DNA from: CAVTQY01 sp963736975
GTDB taxonomy: Bacteria > Pseudomonadota > Alphaproteobacteria > Acetobacterales > Acetobacteraceae
Length of the DNA stretch: 64,000 nt
NCBI GenBank assembly: GCA_963736975.1
Contig: CAVTQY010000001.1
Location: forward strand, 310,001-374,000
Direction of reading: 5' to 3'
The notes under the pieces are model-generated. The model saw only the letters and a program-made list of their open reading frames with translations. It was not told the DNA's origin and made no database searches. Both the position numbers and the translations under genes were made by a program. How positions within the stretch are numbered: position 1 is the first letter of the stretch; each line of letters starts with the position of its first letter. Positions 24,380 to 33,325 of the stretch are shown in pieces.

Positions 24380-25614
24380 CTCAGATAGTCTGACAGCTCC
24401 GGCAACGGCACGGCGGTCTGCTCGCCGCTCGCCAGGTCCTTCACCAGGGCAACGCCCTGCCGAATGTCATCGTCGCCCAGGATGACGGCAGCGCGGGCGC
24501 CGATGCGGTTGGCCCGCTCCAGCCGACGCCGCAGATTGCCCCGATAGGTCATCTCGGCACGAATACCGGCATGGCGCAGGCTCTGCAGGATGCGGATTGC
24601 TTCTGCCTCCGCGACCTCGCCGACCGGCACCACCGAAACCGGCGCTGGCGGCGGCGGCAGATCGCCCAGCAGCATCGCCAGCCTCTCAATGCCGGCGGCC
24701 CAGCCTACCCCCGGGGTCGGCGGACCGCCCATTTCCGCCACCAGCCCGTCATAGCGGCCGCCACCCATCACAGTCCCTTGCGCACCGAGCTTGCCGGTGA
24801 CGAACTCGAAGGCGGTATGGCCGTAATAATCGAGGCCGCGGACGATGCGCGGGTTCTCCCGATAGGGCACGCCGAAGGCGTCGAGATGGCGCTTCAGGCC
24901 GGCATAAAAGGCGGCGGCTTCCGTCGTAAGATACGGGGCGATGGTGGGCGCGGTGGCAACGATCCGCCGGTCGCTCCCATCCTTGCTGTCCAGGATGCGC
25001 AACGGATTGCGCTCGAGTCGCGCCAGGCTATCTGGCGACAGCGCCGCCTTGTGCGCCTGAAAGTGATCGACCAGCGCGGTGCGGTAGGCGTAGCGGCTCG
25101 GCTTGTCACCTAGCGTATTCACCTCCAGCACGGTCTCGCCGGCGACGCCAAGGGCGGAGAGGATGTCCCAGCCGCAAGCGATCACCTCGGCGTCGGCCAA
25201 TGGCTCGGGCGCCCCGATCAACTCGATGTCGATCTGATGGAACTGGCGATAGCGCCCCTTCTGAGGGCGCTCGAAGCGGAACATCGGGCCGGCGTAGAAC
25301 ACCTTCTGCGGCAACGACTGAGTAAGGCCGTTGCTGACCAGGGCGCGACAGATCCCGGCCGTCGCTTCCGGGCGCAACGTGATCGCCTCGCCACCCGGGT
25401 CGGTGAACGAATACATCTCCTTGGTGACGACATCGGAGGTTTCGCCGAGCGTGCGCGAGAAGACGCGCGTGTCCTCGAAAATCGGCGTGGCCCATTCGTC
25501 GAAGCCGTAACTGGCGGCGATGCGGCGGGCCGTGTCGACGACATGCTGGTGCCGGCGCTGCTCCTCGCCGATCAGGTCATGCGTGCCGCGGATGGGCTGG
25601 AGGTCGGTCACCAT
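24376..25614 (-). CDS. hisS: Histidine--tRNA ligase
   Basis: 412 residues, class II synthetase. Motif 1 lies in GFDEWATPIFEDTRVFSRTL, motif 2 in FRFERPQKGRYRQFHQIDIE, and motif 3 in GVGWAAGIERLAMLL. The histidine-specific segment RGLDYYGHTAFEF is present. The C-terminal anticodon-binding domain covers about 325-412. It charges tRNA-His with histidine. The stop codon overlaps the prfA start. Confidence 0.96.
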   Translation of the reverse strand: MVTDLQPIRGTHDLIGEEQRRHQHVVDTARRIAASYGFDEWATPIFEDTRVFSRTLGETSDVVTKEMYSFTDPGGEAITLRPEATAGICRALVSNGLTQSLPQKVFYAGPMFRFERPQKGRYRQFHQIDIELIGAPEPLADAEVIACGWDILSALGVAGETVLEVNTLGDKPSRYAYRTALVDHFQAHKAALSPDSLARLERNPLRILDSKDGSDRRIVATAPTIAPYLTTEAAAFYAGLKRHLDAFGVPYRENPRIVRGLDYYGHTAFEFVTGKLGAQGTVMGGGRYDGLVAEMGGPPTPGVGWAAGIERLAMLLGDLPPPPAPVSVVPVGEVAEAEAIRILQSLRHAGIRAEMTYRGNLRRRLERANRIGARAAVILGDDDIRQGVALVKDLASGEQTAVPLPELSDYLR

Positions 25615-25671
25615 GGGCGCGGGAGTATTCCGCTATTCTCCGGGTGGGGAAGCGTCGAGGGGGTGCAGTCG

Positions 25672-25945
25672 CTAGCTATGCGTACTCCTGAATCTCGGTT
25701 CCATCGTAGCGAGATCGACGATATCGACCTTATAGGGCAACTCGGACTGGGACCGCGCGTCGGCAATCCGGCTGATGACGTCAAACTTAAGCGGCCGGTC
25801 CCGTTCGAGCGCCAGATCCAGATCGGAGAACCGCCGCGCGACCGTGGGCACGCGATCCGAACACAAAGACGCGTGCTCCCGGCGGCAGATGCGCGCGCAA
25901 CACGTCCCACACGGTAGCGGCATGGTCCTCCCGCCGCCGCAACTG
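25672..25945 (-). pseudogene. Degenerate MntA-like nucleotidyltransferase (antitoxin remnant)
   Basis: In one frame the minus strand reads LPPGARVFVFGSRAHGRA, the GSxxxG loop of a minimal nucleotidyltransferase. The continuation RRFSDLDLALERDRPLKFDV, with the paired catalytic aspartates, is in another frame. After it the sequence runs to a normal end with VDIVDLATMEPRF. A frameshift between the loop and the SDxD motif breaks the gene. Intact relatives (HI0073/MntA type) AMPylate and silence a partner HEPN toxin. The remnant of that partner is directly upstream. Confidence 0.65.
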
Positions 25946-26310
25946 GTCGAGCAGGTATTCCCGCCGCCACCAGTGCCGCAATCGCCGTCGAGTAGGTGTG
26001 ACTGGTCTTCGCATGCGTGTCCCGGTAGCGGCGCCGCGCGGCCAATCCCCGCGCAGCAGGCCCTGCTCGTGCCGGTCCGGATCTGGTCCTGGACCGACAT
26101 CTGGTCGTATAGGTCCGCGGATGGCGCGAGCAGCCGAAGGTAGCGGTAAAGTATTCGGTAGCTAAGTTCGTAAGTGAACTCAAACCGCTGGATCAGGCCA
26201 TCCCGCAACTGCTCATCCTGCGGCTCGCGGTGATGAGCTCCAGCTCTTCCTGCAACCGTGCCACCGAATTCACGAATGGGCCGAGATCGAGCGCGGGGCC
26301 GCTTCGTTCA
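25940..26310 (-). pseudogene. Degenerate HepT-like HEPN protein (toxin remnant)
   Basis: Fragments of an HI0074/HepT-type HEPN protein are spread over several minus-strand frames: FVNSVARLQEELELI, then DEQLRDGLIQRFEFTYEL, then EQGLLRGDW, then RYRDTHAKTSHTYSTAIA. The last carries the Rx4-6H-like HEPN active site and the SHTY signature, and EYLLDQLRRR follows. At least three frameshifts are needed to join them, so no functional toxin is made. Order and spacing to the nucleotidyltransferase remnant match a HEPN-MNT module. Confidence 0.65.
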
Positions 26311-26327
26311 TACGCCCGCGTCTGGCA

Positions 26328-27449
26328 TTACTCCGCCGCCACCCCCGCCGGCTTCGCCGCTTTCAGCTCCGCCGCCTTGACTTCCACCAGTTCGACGATG
26401 TGATCGATCATCCGCCCGGCTTCGATCGTGTGGTCAGTCTTGCCCGCGCGATATACCATGTGCCGCCCGGCGCCACCGCCGGTCACGCCGATATCCGTCA
26501 TCAACGCCTCGCCCGGCCCGTTCACCACGCAACCGATGATCGACAGCGTCAGCGGAGTTTCGATATGCGCCAGCCGGTCCTCCAGTTCCTTGACGGTCTC
26601 GATCACGTTAAACCCCTGCCGCGCGCAGGACGGGCAGGAGATCACCTTCACGCCGCGATGCCGGATGCCCAGGGTTTTCAGCATGTCCCAGGCGACCCGC
26701 ACCTCCTCCTCGGGCTCGTCGGACAACGACACCCGCATAGTGTCGCCGATCCCCGCCCATAGCAGCGAGCCGAGGCCGATCGAGGACTTCACCGTCCCCA
26801 TTCGCCGCCCGCCTGCTTCGGTGATCCCGATATGGAGCGGATGGTCGCAAACCTCAGCAAGCTGCTGATACGCGGCCACCGCCAAGAACACGTCCGATGC
26901 CTTCACGCTGATCTTGAACTCGTGGAAGTCGTGCTGCAGCAAGATATCGGCGTGATACAGCGCGCTCTCGACCAGCGCCTCCGGATTGGGCTCGCCATAT
27001 TTCTCCAACAGGTGCTTCTCGAGCGACCCCGCATTCACCCCGATCCGCATCGAGCAGCCATGGTCGCGGGCGGCGTTGATGACCTCCTTCACCCGCTCGT
27101 CGCTGCCGATATTCCCGGGGTTGATGCGAAGGCACGCAGCCCCGCTCTCGGCCGCCTCGATCGCCCTCCGATAGTGGAAGTGGATATCGGCGACGATCGG
27201 CACCTCGACCTGGCGCACAATCTCTTTGAGCGCCAGCGCGCTCTCACGGTCCGGGCAGGAGACCCGCACGATATCCGCCCCGGCGGCCTGAGCGCGCCGG
27301 ATCTGCGCTACCGTGCCGTCAACGTCCGTGGTCAGCGTGTTGGTCATCGTCTGCACGCTGACCGGTGCGCCGCCGCCGACCGGGACGGGGCCGACCTGGA
27401 TACGCCGCGAGGCGCGCCGAACGATGTCCTGGTAAGCGCGATAGCTCAT
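26328..27449 (-). CDS. ispG: 4-hydroxy-3-methylbut-2-en-1-yl diphosphate synthase (flavodoxin)
   Basis: 373 residues. It reduces 2-C-methyl-D-erythritol 2,4-cyclodiphosphate to HMBPP in the MEP isoprenoid pathway, using a [4Fe-4S] cluster. The N-terminal TIM barrel has the QTMTNTLTTDVDGTVAQI start and PIVADIHFHYR. The cluster cysteines are in SCPSCARQGF and IGCVVNGPGEA. Length is typical of the proteobacterial form without the plant insertion. It lies between rodZ and the degenerate HEPN/MNT region; hisS follows. Confidence 0.96.
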   Translation of the reverse strand: MSYRAYQDIVRRASRRIQVGPVPVGGGAPVSVQTMTNTLTTDVDGTVAQIRRAQAAGADIVRVSCPDRESALALKEIVRQVEVPIVADIHFHYRRAIEAAESGAACLRINPGNIGSDERVKEVINAARDHGCSMRIGVNAGSLEKHLLEKYGEPNPEALVESALYHADILLQHDFHEFKISVKASDVFLAVAAYQQLAEVCDHPLHIGITEAGGRRMGTVKSSIGLGSLLWAGIGDTMRVSLSDEPEEEVRVAWDMLKTLGIRHRGVKVISCPSCARQGFNVIETVKELEDRLAHIETPLTLSIIGCVVNGPGEALMTDIGVTGGGAGRHMVYRAGKTDHTIEAGRMIDHIVELVEVKAAELKAAKPAGVAAE

Positions 27450-27472
27450 CTGCTGCTTTCCGACTCGGTGAG

Positions 27473-27487
27473 CGGCGCCGGGCGCCG
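27473..27487 (-). terminator. Perfect hairpin between rodZ and ispG
   Basis: CGGCGCC-G-GGCGCCG lies 31 bases after the rodZ stop and 24 bases before the ispG start. The loop is one base and no T-run follows, so it may attenuate read-through or shape translation of ispG. Confidence 0.3.
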
Positions 27488-27518
27488 TGCGTAGAATGGG
27501 GTGTCTGGCCAGGCGCAG

Positions 27519-28493
27519 CTACCGTGGCGAAGTTGCAACACTGGTCAGCTTGCCAGCGCGAATCGCATCCGGATCGAGCGGCAGGTCACGTCGCACAACA
27601 CCCATCCCTCCAAGCGGAGCCCCCTGAGTTCCATCCAGCACGAGCACCGTGCCTCCGGCATTCCCGGTCGTCAGCAACAGGTTGGAGGTGTCCGGCACCG
27701 GCCAGCTCTCGCCGGCATGCAGGATCCGGCTGAACAGCACCTGCCCGCCCCGCTGGCGCACCTGAATCCAGGAATCGACACTGGCGCGGATCAATAGCCC
27801 TTGCTGCGAATCGGATCCACTTGGTGGCGCGGCCGCGACATTTTGAGAGCCGCCCGGGGTCGCGGCCGCAGCAGAGCTGGGAGATACCGCCCGATCCGGC
27901 GGGATTATGACTTGTTGTGTCACTGGCGCCGGCGGCGTGGCTGGCACCGTCGGCCTCGCAACGGGCTGTGCGACGGTTCCCCCGGACGGTGCGGACGATG
28001 CGACAGCGACGGGGGGCACCGCGACGGGGGGCGTCTGCTCCGCAAGCGGTGCAAGCCGGGCCGGCACAGGCGGCACTGTCTCCGGCGGCAAACGCCCCTC
28101 CCCGGACAACCGGTACCATCCGGCATAGGCACCGATGGCCAGTATGATCCCCAGCAGGATAACGGCGCCGGCAGGCAATCCCCGCTCAGGGACCGGCGCA
28201 GGAAAAACCAGGTCAGTCTTGCGGCTGATCTCCGCCGCTTCTGCCTTGAAGCGGCGGGACAGCTCGTCCGGATCGAGCCCCAGGGCTGCCGCATAGCTGC
28301 GCAGGAACGCGAGCGCATAGGCGTTCCCAGGCAGGTCGCCCACCCGGCCCTCCTCCAGGGCGGCAAGATAGGACGCACGGATGCGCAGAAATCCGGCCAT
28401 CTCGACAAGGCTGTAACCGAGACGTTCCCGCGCGGCCGCGACATCGGCGCCCACTCGAGGTGCGGCTACCTGATCCGTGGTGGACGACATCAT
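27519..28493 (-). CDS. rodZ: RodZ-type cytoskeletal protein (HTH, TM, DUF4115)
   Basis: 324 residues. The N-terminal HTH_25 domain (about 14-75: ADVAAARERLGYSLVEMAGF, then LPGNAYALAFLRSYAAALGL) is the RodZ fold that binds MreB. A transmembrane helix follows at about 115-135 (AVILLGIILAIGAYAGW), then a Pro/Ala/Val linker and the periplasmic DUF4115 domain (about 245-320, SWIQVRQRGGQVLFSRIL). It couples MreB to the elongation machinery and sets rod shape. Two adjacent ATGs (28493 and 28490) are possible starts. Synteny with ispG and hisS is standard for the group. A paralog lacking the HTH is at 15095-16183. Confidence 0.9.
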   Translation of the reverse strand: MMSSTTDQVAAPRVGADVAAARERLGYSLVEMAGFLRIRASYLAALEEGRVGDLPGNAYALAFLRSYAAALGLDPDELSRRFKAEAAEISRKTDLVFPAPVPERGLPAGAVILLGIILAIGAYAGWYRLSGEGRLPPETVPPVPARLAPLAEQTPPVAVPPVAVASSAPSGGTVAQPVARPTVPATPPAPVTQQVIIPPDRAVSPSSAAAATPGGSQNVAAAPPSGSDSQQGLLIRASVDSWIQVRQRGGQVLFSRILHAGESWPVPDTSNLLLTTGNAGGTVLVLDGTQGAPLGGMGVVRRDLPLDPDAIRAGKLTSVATSPR

Positions 28494-28670
28494 CGATCTG
28501 CCTTCGATCAGACCCGCTTTCCGGCACTGTTGCACGGCAGCCAGCCCTCACCCCCGCTGAAACACGCAACAGACTTGCGCCACCCCGCGGCGGCGCGTTC
28601 TACGCGAGGCACTTCGCTCTTGACAACCTAGATTGGCTCCTTTCGCGAAGTACGTCGACTCGGGAAAGAG

Positions 28671-28693
28671 GAGCCGGCCCATCGTTCCGGCTC
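28671..28693 (-). terminator. Hairpin after ptsP
   Basis: GAGCCGG / CCGGCTC with a nine-base loop lies nine bases past the ptsP stop; on the minus strand it is followed by CTCTTTCCC. A plausible intrinsic terminator, weak in U content. Confidence 0.45.
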
Positions 28694-28701
28694 TTATGAC
28701 G

Positions 28702-30957
28702 TTACATTTCCAAGTCATGCTCGCGAGCCCAGGCAATCATCGGCTCGCGTAGGCTTGCCGCTCCCTTTGCACCAATCCGCATTGCCGCCAGCACAGGTCG
28801 GAACGCGCGGAGATCGAGACGGTTCAGCCCGGCCTTCACCGGCAGAATGCCCGCAGCGGGCATCGACAGCGTTGTCATGCCCAAACCGACCAGGGCCATG
28901 GCCTCGAGCGGATGGCCGGCCGCTTCCCCGCAAAGTGAGACCGGAACCCCCGCCCCCTTCTTCGCAGCCGCAGCAGCAGCAAGAAGCTGTTCCAACAGGT
29001 CCAGGACCGGCGGGGAGAGGATATCGTAGCGTCCCGCCAATGTCGCCGAACCGCGATCGGCGGCGAACAGGAACTGCATCAGATCATTCGATCCCACCGA
29101 AATGAAATCCACTTCGGCGAGCAACGGATCGAGCTGCCACATGAGCGCCGGGACCTCCAGCATGCTACCGATCTGCAACCGCTCCGGCGCCGGATGCACA
29201 CGTTTCGTTTCAGCAACTAGCAGCGCACGCGCTGCGCGGAATTCAGCCACTGTCGCAACCATGGGAAACATGACCGAGAGCGGCCGGCCGGCCGCGGCGA
29301 GCAGCAGCGCCCGGAGCTGGCGCCGCAGGATCGCCGGCCGGTCCAGCCCGACCCGCAGGCTGCGCCACCCCATTGCCGGATTGGCGTCCTCGGAGCGCTC
29401 GGTTCCCGGCATCAGCTTGTCGCCGCCGAGATCGAGGGTGCGGAAAACCACCGGCCAATCCCCTGCGGCGTCCAGCACGCGGGCGTAGAGGGCGGCCTGC
29501 TCGTTCAGGTCGGTGACCCGGCCGCGCGCCAGCATGGCAATCTCGGTCCGGAACAGGCCGATCCCTTCAGCGCCGCTCGACGCAAGCTGGTCGAGCTCGA
29601 GCGCGAGGCCGGCATTCAGCATAAGCCGCACCCGCACCCCGTCGGCGGTGACCGCCGGCCGGCGGCGCAATGCCGCCCATCCTGCTTGGTGCGTATTCCG
29701 GGTTTCCAGTGCGCGGCGGTAAGCACGGACCACATCGGCTTCCGGCCGCAGCGTAAGCGTGGCCTCGTCCACATCGAGCACCGCTTCGTCACCCAACTCG
29801 GCGGCGGCCAACGCGCCGCGGATTCCACCCAGGGTTGGCACACCCAGAGCCCGGGCCAACACCGCCGCGTGTCCGAGCGGTGTTGCCTCCTCGATCACCA
29901 GACCGGCAACACCAAGCCCGTGCCATTCCAGCAACTCCGCCGGACCAAGGCGCCGGGCGATGACGATAGCACCCGGTGGGGCCGTCGGCTGGGTGAAGCT
30001 GCCGGCCAGTTCGGCAAGCAGCCGGCTTGCCATATCCTCGAGATCGGCCAGCCGTTCACGCAAGTAAGGGTCGGTGATACGCCGAATGCGGTCGTGCAGT
30101 TCACCCGCTACCCGCTGCACCGCCGCCTCGGCCGACAACCCGCTCCGGATCGCTGCGGCGATCCGCCAAATCCAGCCGGTATCCGCCGCCACAAGCCGGT
30201 AGGCCTCCAGCACTTCGCGAGAGGCCGCGCCGGCGCGCCCGTCTGGGATCTGGCCATCGAGATCTTCGAGCCGGGCCTGCATGCGCGTAGCGGCCCTCTC
30301 CAGCCGGGCCAACTCCGCCTCCGGATCGTCCCCCAGAAGAGGCGCCGAGACCGGGCGTCTCCCATGCCGCACGACCGGACCAATGGCGATACCGCCGACC
30401 AACGATACCCCGCTGAAGACCCGGGGCACGGTACCGGCCAGACCCTCTTCCGAGCCGTCCGTCGCCCCGCGTGCCGCAAGCGGTTCGGCCAGCAACAGGG
30501 CGACTGTCTCGAGGTCCTCAACCTCCTCGGGGCGGTAACTCCGCACGGCCCGGCTCTGTACAGCGACTACTCCGATCGTGCGCCCGGCGCGGCGGACCGG
30601 CACGGCGAGCATGGAGGCATAGGGCTCCTCTGCGGTCTCCGGCCGATAGGCAAACCGCGGATGGTTTTGCGCGTCAGCAAGGTTCATCACCTGCGGGCCG
30701 GCGGCGCTGAGGCCGATGATCCCTTCACCGACACGAAGACGGGTGCGACCGACCGCGTCCGGGCTCAGCCCGTGCGTTGCGGCAAGTTCGAGAATGTCGC
30801 CAGGCCGCTTGATGTAAATCGAGCAGACATCGGCAGCCATCTCCGTCGCGACGGTGTCGGCCAGCTCGGTCAACGGCGGGACGCCATGTGCGATCAGCTC
30901 CCGCAAGCGCGCGAGGACCCGCCCTCGCGCGGTCAGGCCCGGCTCAGCCGCGGACAC
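28702..30957 (-). CDS. ptsP: Phosphoenolpyruvate--protein phosphotransferase PtsP (EI-Ntr)
   Basis: About 751 residues if GTG at 30957 is the start; a TTG at 31008 would extend it, and neither has a clear ribosome binding site. An N-terminal GAF domain (about 1-155, AADVCSIYIKRPGDILELAA) precedes the enzyme I region. Phospho-His lies in EEATPLGHAAVLARALGVP, and the PEP-binding barrel has GSNDLMQFLFAADRG and LCGEAAGHP. It takes phosphate from PEP and starts the nitrogen-related PTS relay, which in alphaproteobacteria links to (p)ppGpp and nitrogen state. The start overlaps the end of the upstream gene. Confidence 0.93.
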   Translation of the reverse strand: MSAAEPGLTARGRVLARLRELIAHGVPPLTELADTVATEMAADVCSIYIKRPGDILELAATHGLSPDAVGRTRLRVGEGIIGLSAAGPQVMNLADAQNHPRFAYRPETAEEPYASMLAVPVRRAGRTIGVVAVQSRAVRSYRPEEVEDLETVALLLAEPLAARGATDGSEEGLAGTVPRVFSGVSLVGGIAIGPVVRHGRRPVSAPLLGDDPEAELARLERAATRMQARLEDLDGQIPDGRAGAASREVLEAYRLVAADTGWIWRIAAAIRSGLSAEAAVQRVAGELHDRIRRITDPYLRERLADLEDMASRLLAELAGSFTQPTAPPGAIVIARRLGPAELLEWHGLGVAGLVIEEATPLGHAAVLARALGVPTLGGIRGALAAAELGDEAVLDVDEATLTLRPEADVVRAYRRALETRNTHQAGWAALRRRPAVTADGVRVRLMLNAGLALELDQLASSGAEGIGLFRTEIAMLARGRVTDLNEQAALYARVLDAAGDWPVVFRTLDLGGDKLMPGTERSEDANPAMGWRSLRVGLDRPAILRRQLRALLLAAAGRPLSVMFPMVATVAEFRAARALLVAETKRVHPAPERLQIGSMLEVPALMWQLDPLLAEVDFISVGSNDLMQFLFAADRGSATLAGRYDILSPPVLDLLEQLLAAAAAAKKGAGVPVSLCGEAAGHPLEAMALVGLGMTTLSMPAAGILPVKAGLNRLDLRAFRPVLAAMRIGAKGAASLREPMIAWAREHDLEM

Positions 30958-32047
30958 CAGAGACAGTGACGCGGTTGCGGGCGGCCAGGGCAGTGATCGC
31001 CTGCTCAATCAGTTCAGCAATGATTGCCGAGATCGGCTGCTCGGCAGTGACCATTCCCACCGACTGGCCGGCCATGACCGAGCCGGTCTCCACGTCGCCA
31101 TCAATCACGGCGCGGCGTAAGGCGCCGGCCCAGAAATGTTCGATCTCGAGCTGAGCCGCCTCCCGTGTCACTTCGCCGGCGAGAAAGCGACGAATGACCT
31201 CCGCCTGATGGGCCAGAAAGCGTTTGGTCCCCTCGTTCACCAGGCCGCGCACTGGGATCACCGGGAATCGTTCGTCGAGCTGCACCGAAGGCAGCGCATC
31301 GCGAGCGGCCGCACGGATGAAGGCCTGCTTGAAGTGTGGATGCGCGATCAATTCGGCCGCCGCGGCGAAGCGGGTACCGAGTTGCGCGCCTGCGGCGCCC
31401 ATCTCCAGATAGGCAAGGATGGCCTCCCCCCGCCCCAGACCTCCGGCGACAAAAACCGGAACATCAGTGACATGCGGCAGGATCTCCTGCGCCAACACGC
31501 TCAGCGAGACCGGCCCGATATGTCCGCCTGCCTCCGCCCCTTCGATCACGAGTGCGTCGGCGCCCAGCCGTACCAAGCGGCGGGCAAGTGCAAGTGCCGG
31601 CGTGAATGCGATCAGCCGGGCGCCCCCATCCTTCACGGCGCGCACAGCATTGCCGGGCGGAACCCCACCCGCCAGCACGATATGGCCGATTTCTGCCCGC
31701 AGACATACGCGCACCAGATCGTCCAGCGCCGGATGCATGGTGATCAGGTTGACGCCGAACGGCCGGTCCGTCAGTGCCTGCGTGGCGGCGATTTCGGCTT
31801 CCAGCGCCTCTGGATACATCGATCCGCAGGCGATCACGCCAAATCCGCCTGCGTTGGAGATCGCCGCCACGAGGCGGCGCTCGCTGACCCAGCTCATCGC
31901 TCCGCCCATGATGGCATAGCGGCAACCCAGGAAGTCCGTTCCCCGCGCCCATAACCGGTTCAGCTCCGCACGCGCGGCCAGCTCGCCTGCAACCGAAGAT
32001 GCCAGCGCCGCCTCTCGTGCCGCGCGTTCAGGCAGCATCAAGACCAT
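30944..32047 (-). CDS. Nitronate monooxygenase-like (NPD) flavoprotein
   Basis: 367 residues, a TIM-barrel FMN protein. The N-terminal CRYAIMGGAMSWVSERRLVA, the GGFGVIACG strand, LVIEGAEAGGHIG with its conserved His, and the phosphate-binding VFVAGGLGRGEAILAYLEMG and GAQLGTRFAA motifs are typical of the nitropropane dioxygenase/FabK-like group. Members oxidise propionate-3-nitronate or act as enoyl-ACP reductases or unrelated oxidoreductases, so the substrate is open. A C-terminal extension (about 290-367) and N-terminal ~30 residues exceed the minimal barrel. It overlaps the lysC end by 20 bases and ptsP by 14, which suggests one transcript. Confidence 0.85.
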   Translation of the reverse strand: MVLMLPERAAREAALASSVAGELAARAELNRLWARGTDFLGCRYAIMGGAMSWVSERRLVAAISNAGGFGVIACGSMYPEALEAEIAATQALTDRPFGVNLITMHPALDDLVRVCLRAEIGHIVLAGGVPPGNAVRAVKDGGARLIAFTPALALARRLVRLGADALVIEGAEAGGHIGPVSLSVLAQEILPHVTDVPVFVAGGLGRGEAILAYLEMGAAGAQLGTRFAAAAELIAHPHFKQAFIRAAARDALPSVQLDERFPVIPVRGLVNEGTKRFLAHQAEVIRRFLAGEVTREAAQLEIEHFWAGALRRAVIDGDVETGSVMAGQSVGMVTAEQPISAIIAELIEQAITALAARNRVTVSGVRG

Positions 32048-33242
32048 AGGCGGTGTGCAGAGCGCGGACCGCCAGCTCGGTGTATTCCGCGGCGATCAGC
32101 ACGCTCACTTTGATCTCGCTGGTCGAGATGACTTGGATATTGATGGCTTTGTCGGCCAGCGCGCGGAACATCATGCTGGCAACCCCGGCATGGCTGCGCA
32201 TCCCTACGCCAACCACGCTGATTTTGGCTACGTCCGGATCAGTGAGGATGTCGACATATCCGACCTGCGGCCTGGTCGCCTCTAGCGCCGTCCGCGCGCG
32301 CGGCAGATCCGCCGTTCCCACCGTGAACGTCATGTCGGTCGTACCCTCGGCGGATATGTTCTGCACGATCATATCGACATTGACATTCTGGTCGGCGAGC
32401 GCACCGAAGATCGCGGCGGCGATGCCTGGCCGGTCCGGCACATGCCGCAGCGTGAGCTTCGCTTCATCACGCGAGTAGGCAATGCCTGAAACCGTCTGTT
32501 TTTCCACGATCTCCTCCTCGTCCACCACGAGCGTTCCAGGCCGGTCCTCAAAGGACGACAGGACTTGCAGCCGCACCTGCTCATTCATCGCCAGCTCGAC
32601 GCTGCGGGTCTGCAGCACCTTGGCTCCGACCGATGCCAGCTCCAGCATCTCCTCATAGCTGATGCGGGCGAGCTTGCGAGCCCTCGGCACGATCCGCGGG
32701 TCGGTGGTGTAAACCCCGTCCACGTCGGTGAAGATGTCGCAGCGGTCCGCCTTCAGTGCAGCCGCGAGCGCCACGGCCGAGGTGTCGGACCCGCCACGGC
32801 CGAGCGTGGTGATCCGCTGATTGGGACTGAGCCCTTGGAAACCCGTCACCACAGGGACCTGGCCCGCCTCCATGCGCCGGATCAGCTCGCCCCCGTCAAT
32901 GCCGCTGATGCGCGCCTTGCCATGTGCGTTGTCGGTGCGGATGGGAATCTGCCAGCCCTGCCAGGACCGCGCCTCCACCCCGATCTCCTGCAGGGCGATG
33001 GCGAGCAACCCCGCCGTGACCTGCTCCCCGGTTGCCACCACGGCGTCGTATTCCCGCGCATCATGCAGGGGCGACAGGGCCTGGCACCAGGCGACGAGTT
33101 GGTTGGTTACGCCGGCCATGGCGGACACCACCACCGCGACCTTATGCCCCTCCGCGGCTGTACGCCGCACTCGGGCGGCAACGGTGCGGATGCGGTCGAG
33201 ATCCACGACGGACGTGCCGCCAAACTTCATCACAAGACGCAT
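32028..33242 (-). CDS. lysC: Aspartate kinase
   Basis: 404 residues. It phosphorylates aspartate, the first step to lysine, threonine, methionine and diaminopimelate. The N-terminal kinase domain opens with KFGGTSVVDLDRI and contains TTLGRGGSDTSAVALAAAL and the CDIFTDVDGVYTTDPRIVP active-site loop. Two ACT domains (about 260-335 and 345-404) provide allosteric amino-acid sensing. Length fits the single-function lysine-sensitive type. The gene is first in a minus-strand run lysC-NPD-ptsP and divergent from ubiG. Confidence 0.96.
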   Translation of the reverse strand: MRLVMKFGGTSVVDLDRIRTVAARVRRTAAEGHKVAVVVSAMAGVTNQLVAWCQALSPLHDAREYDAVVATGEQVTAGLLAIALQEIGVEARSWQGWQIPIRTDNAHGKARISGIDGGELIRRMEAGQVPVVTGFQGLSPNQRITTLGRGGSDTSAVALAAALKADRCDIFTDVDGVYTTDPRIVPRARKLARISYEEMLELASVGAKVLQTRSVELAMNEQVRLQVLSSFEDRPGTLVVDEEEIVEKQTVSGIAYSRDEAKLTLRHVPDRPGIAAAIFGALADQNVNVDMIVQNISAEGTTDMTFTVGTADLPRARTALEATRPQVGYVDILTDPDVAKISVVGVGMRSHAGVASMMFRALADKAINIQVISTSEIKVSVLIAAEYTELAVRALHTAYGLDAA

Positions 33243-33325
33243 GATCAGTGGTCAGTTGTCGGCGGTCGCCGGTCGGGGCTGAATGGGGCGGCGCACACAT
33301 ATAGGCGAGGGATGCGGCGGGCAAC

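Noticed and set aside
30957..31008. TTG start for ptsP at 31008
   Set aside because: It would overlap the preceding gene by 65 bases and lacks a ribosome binding site; GTG at 30957 gives a more typical N-terminus, though it also lacks a clear site.
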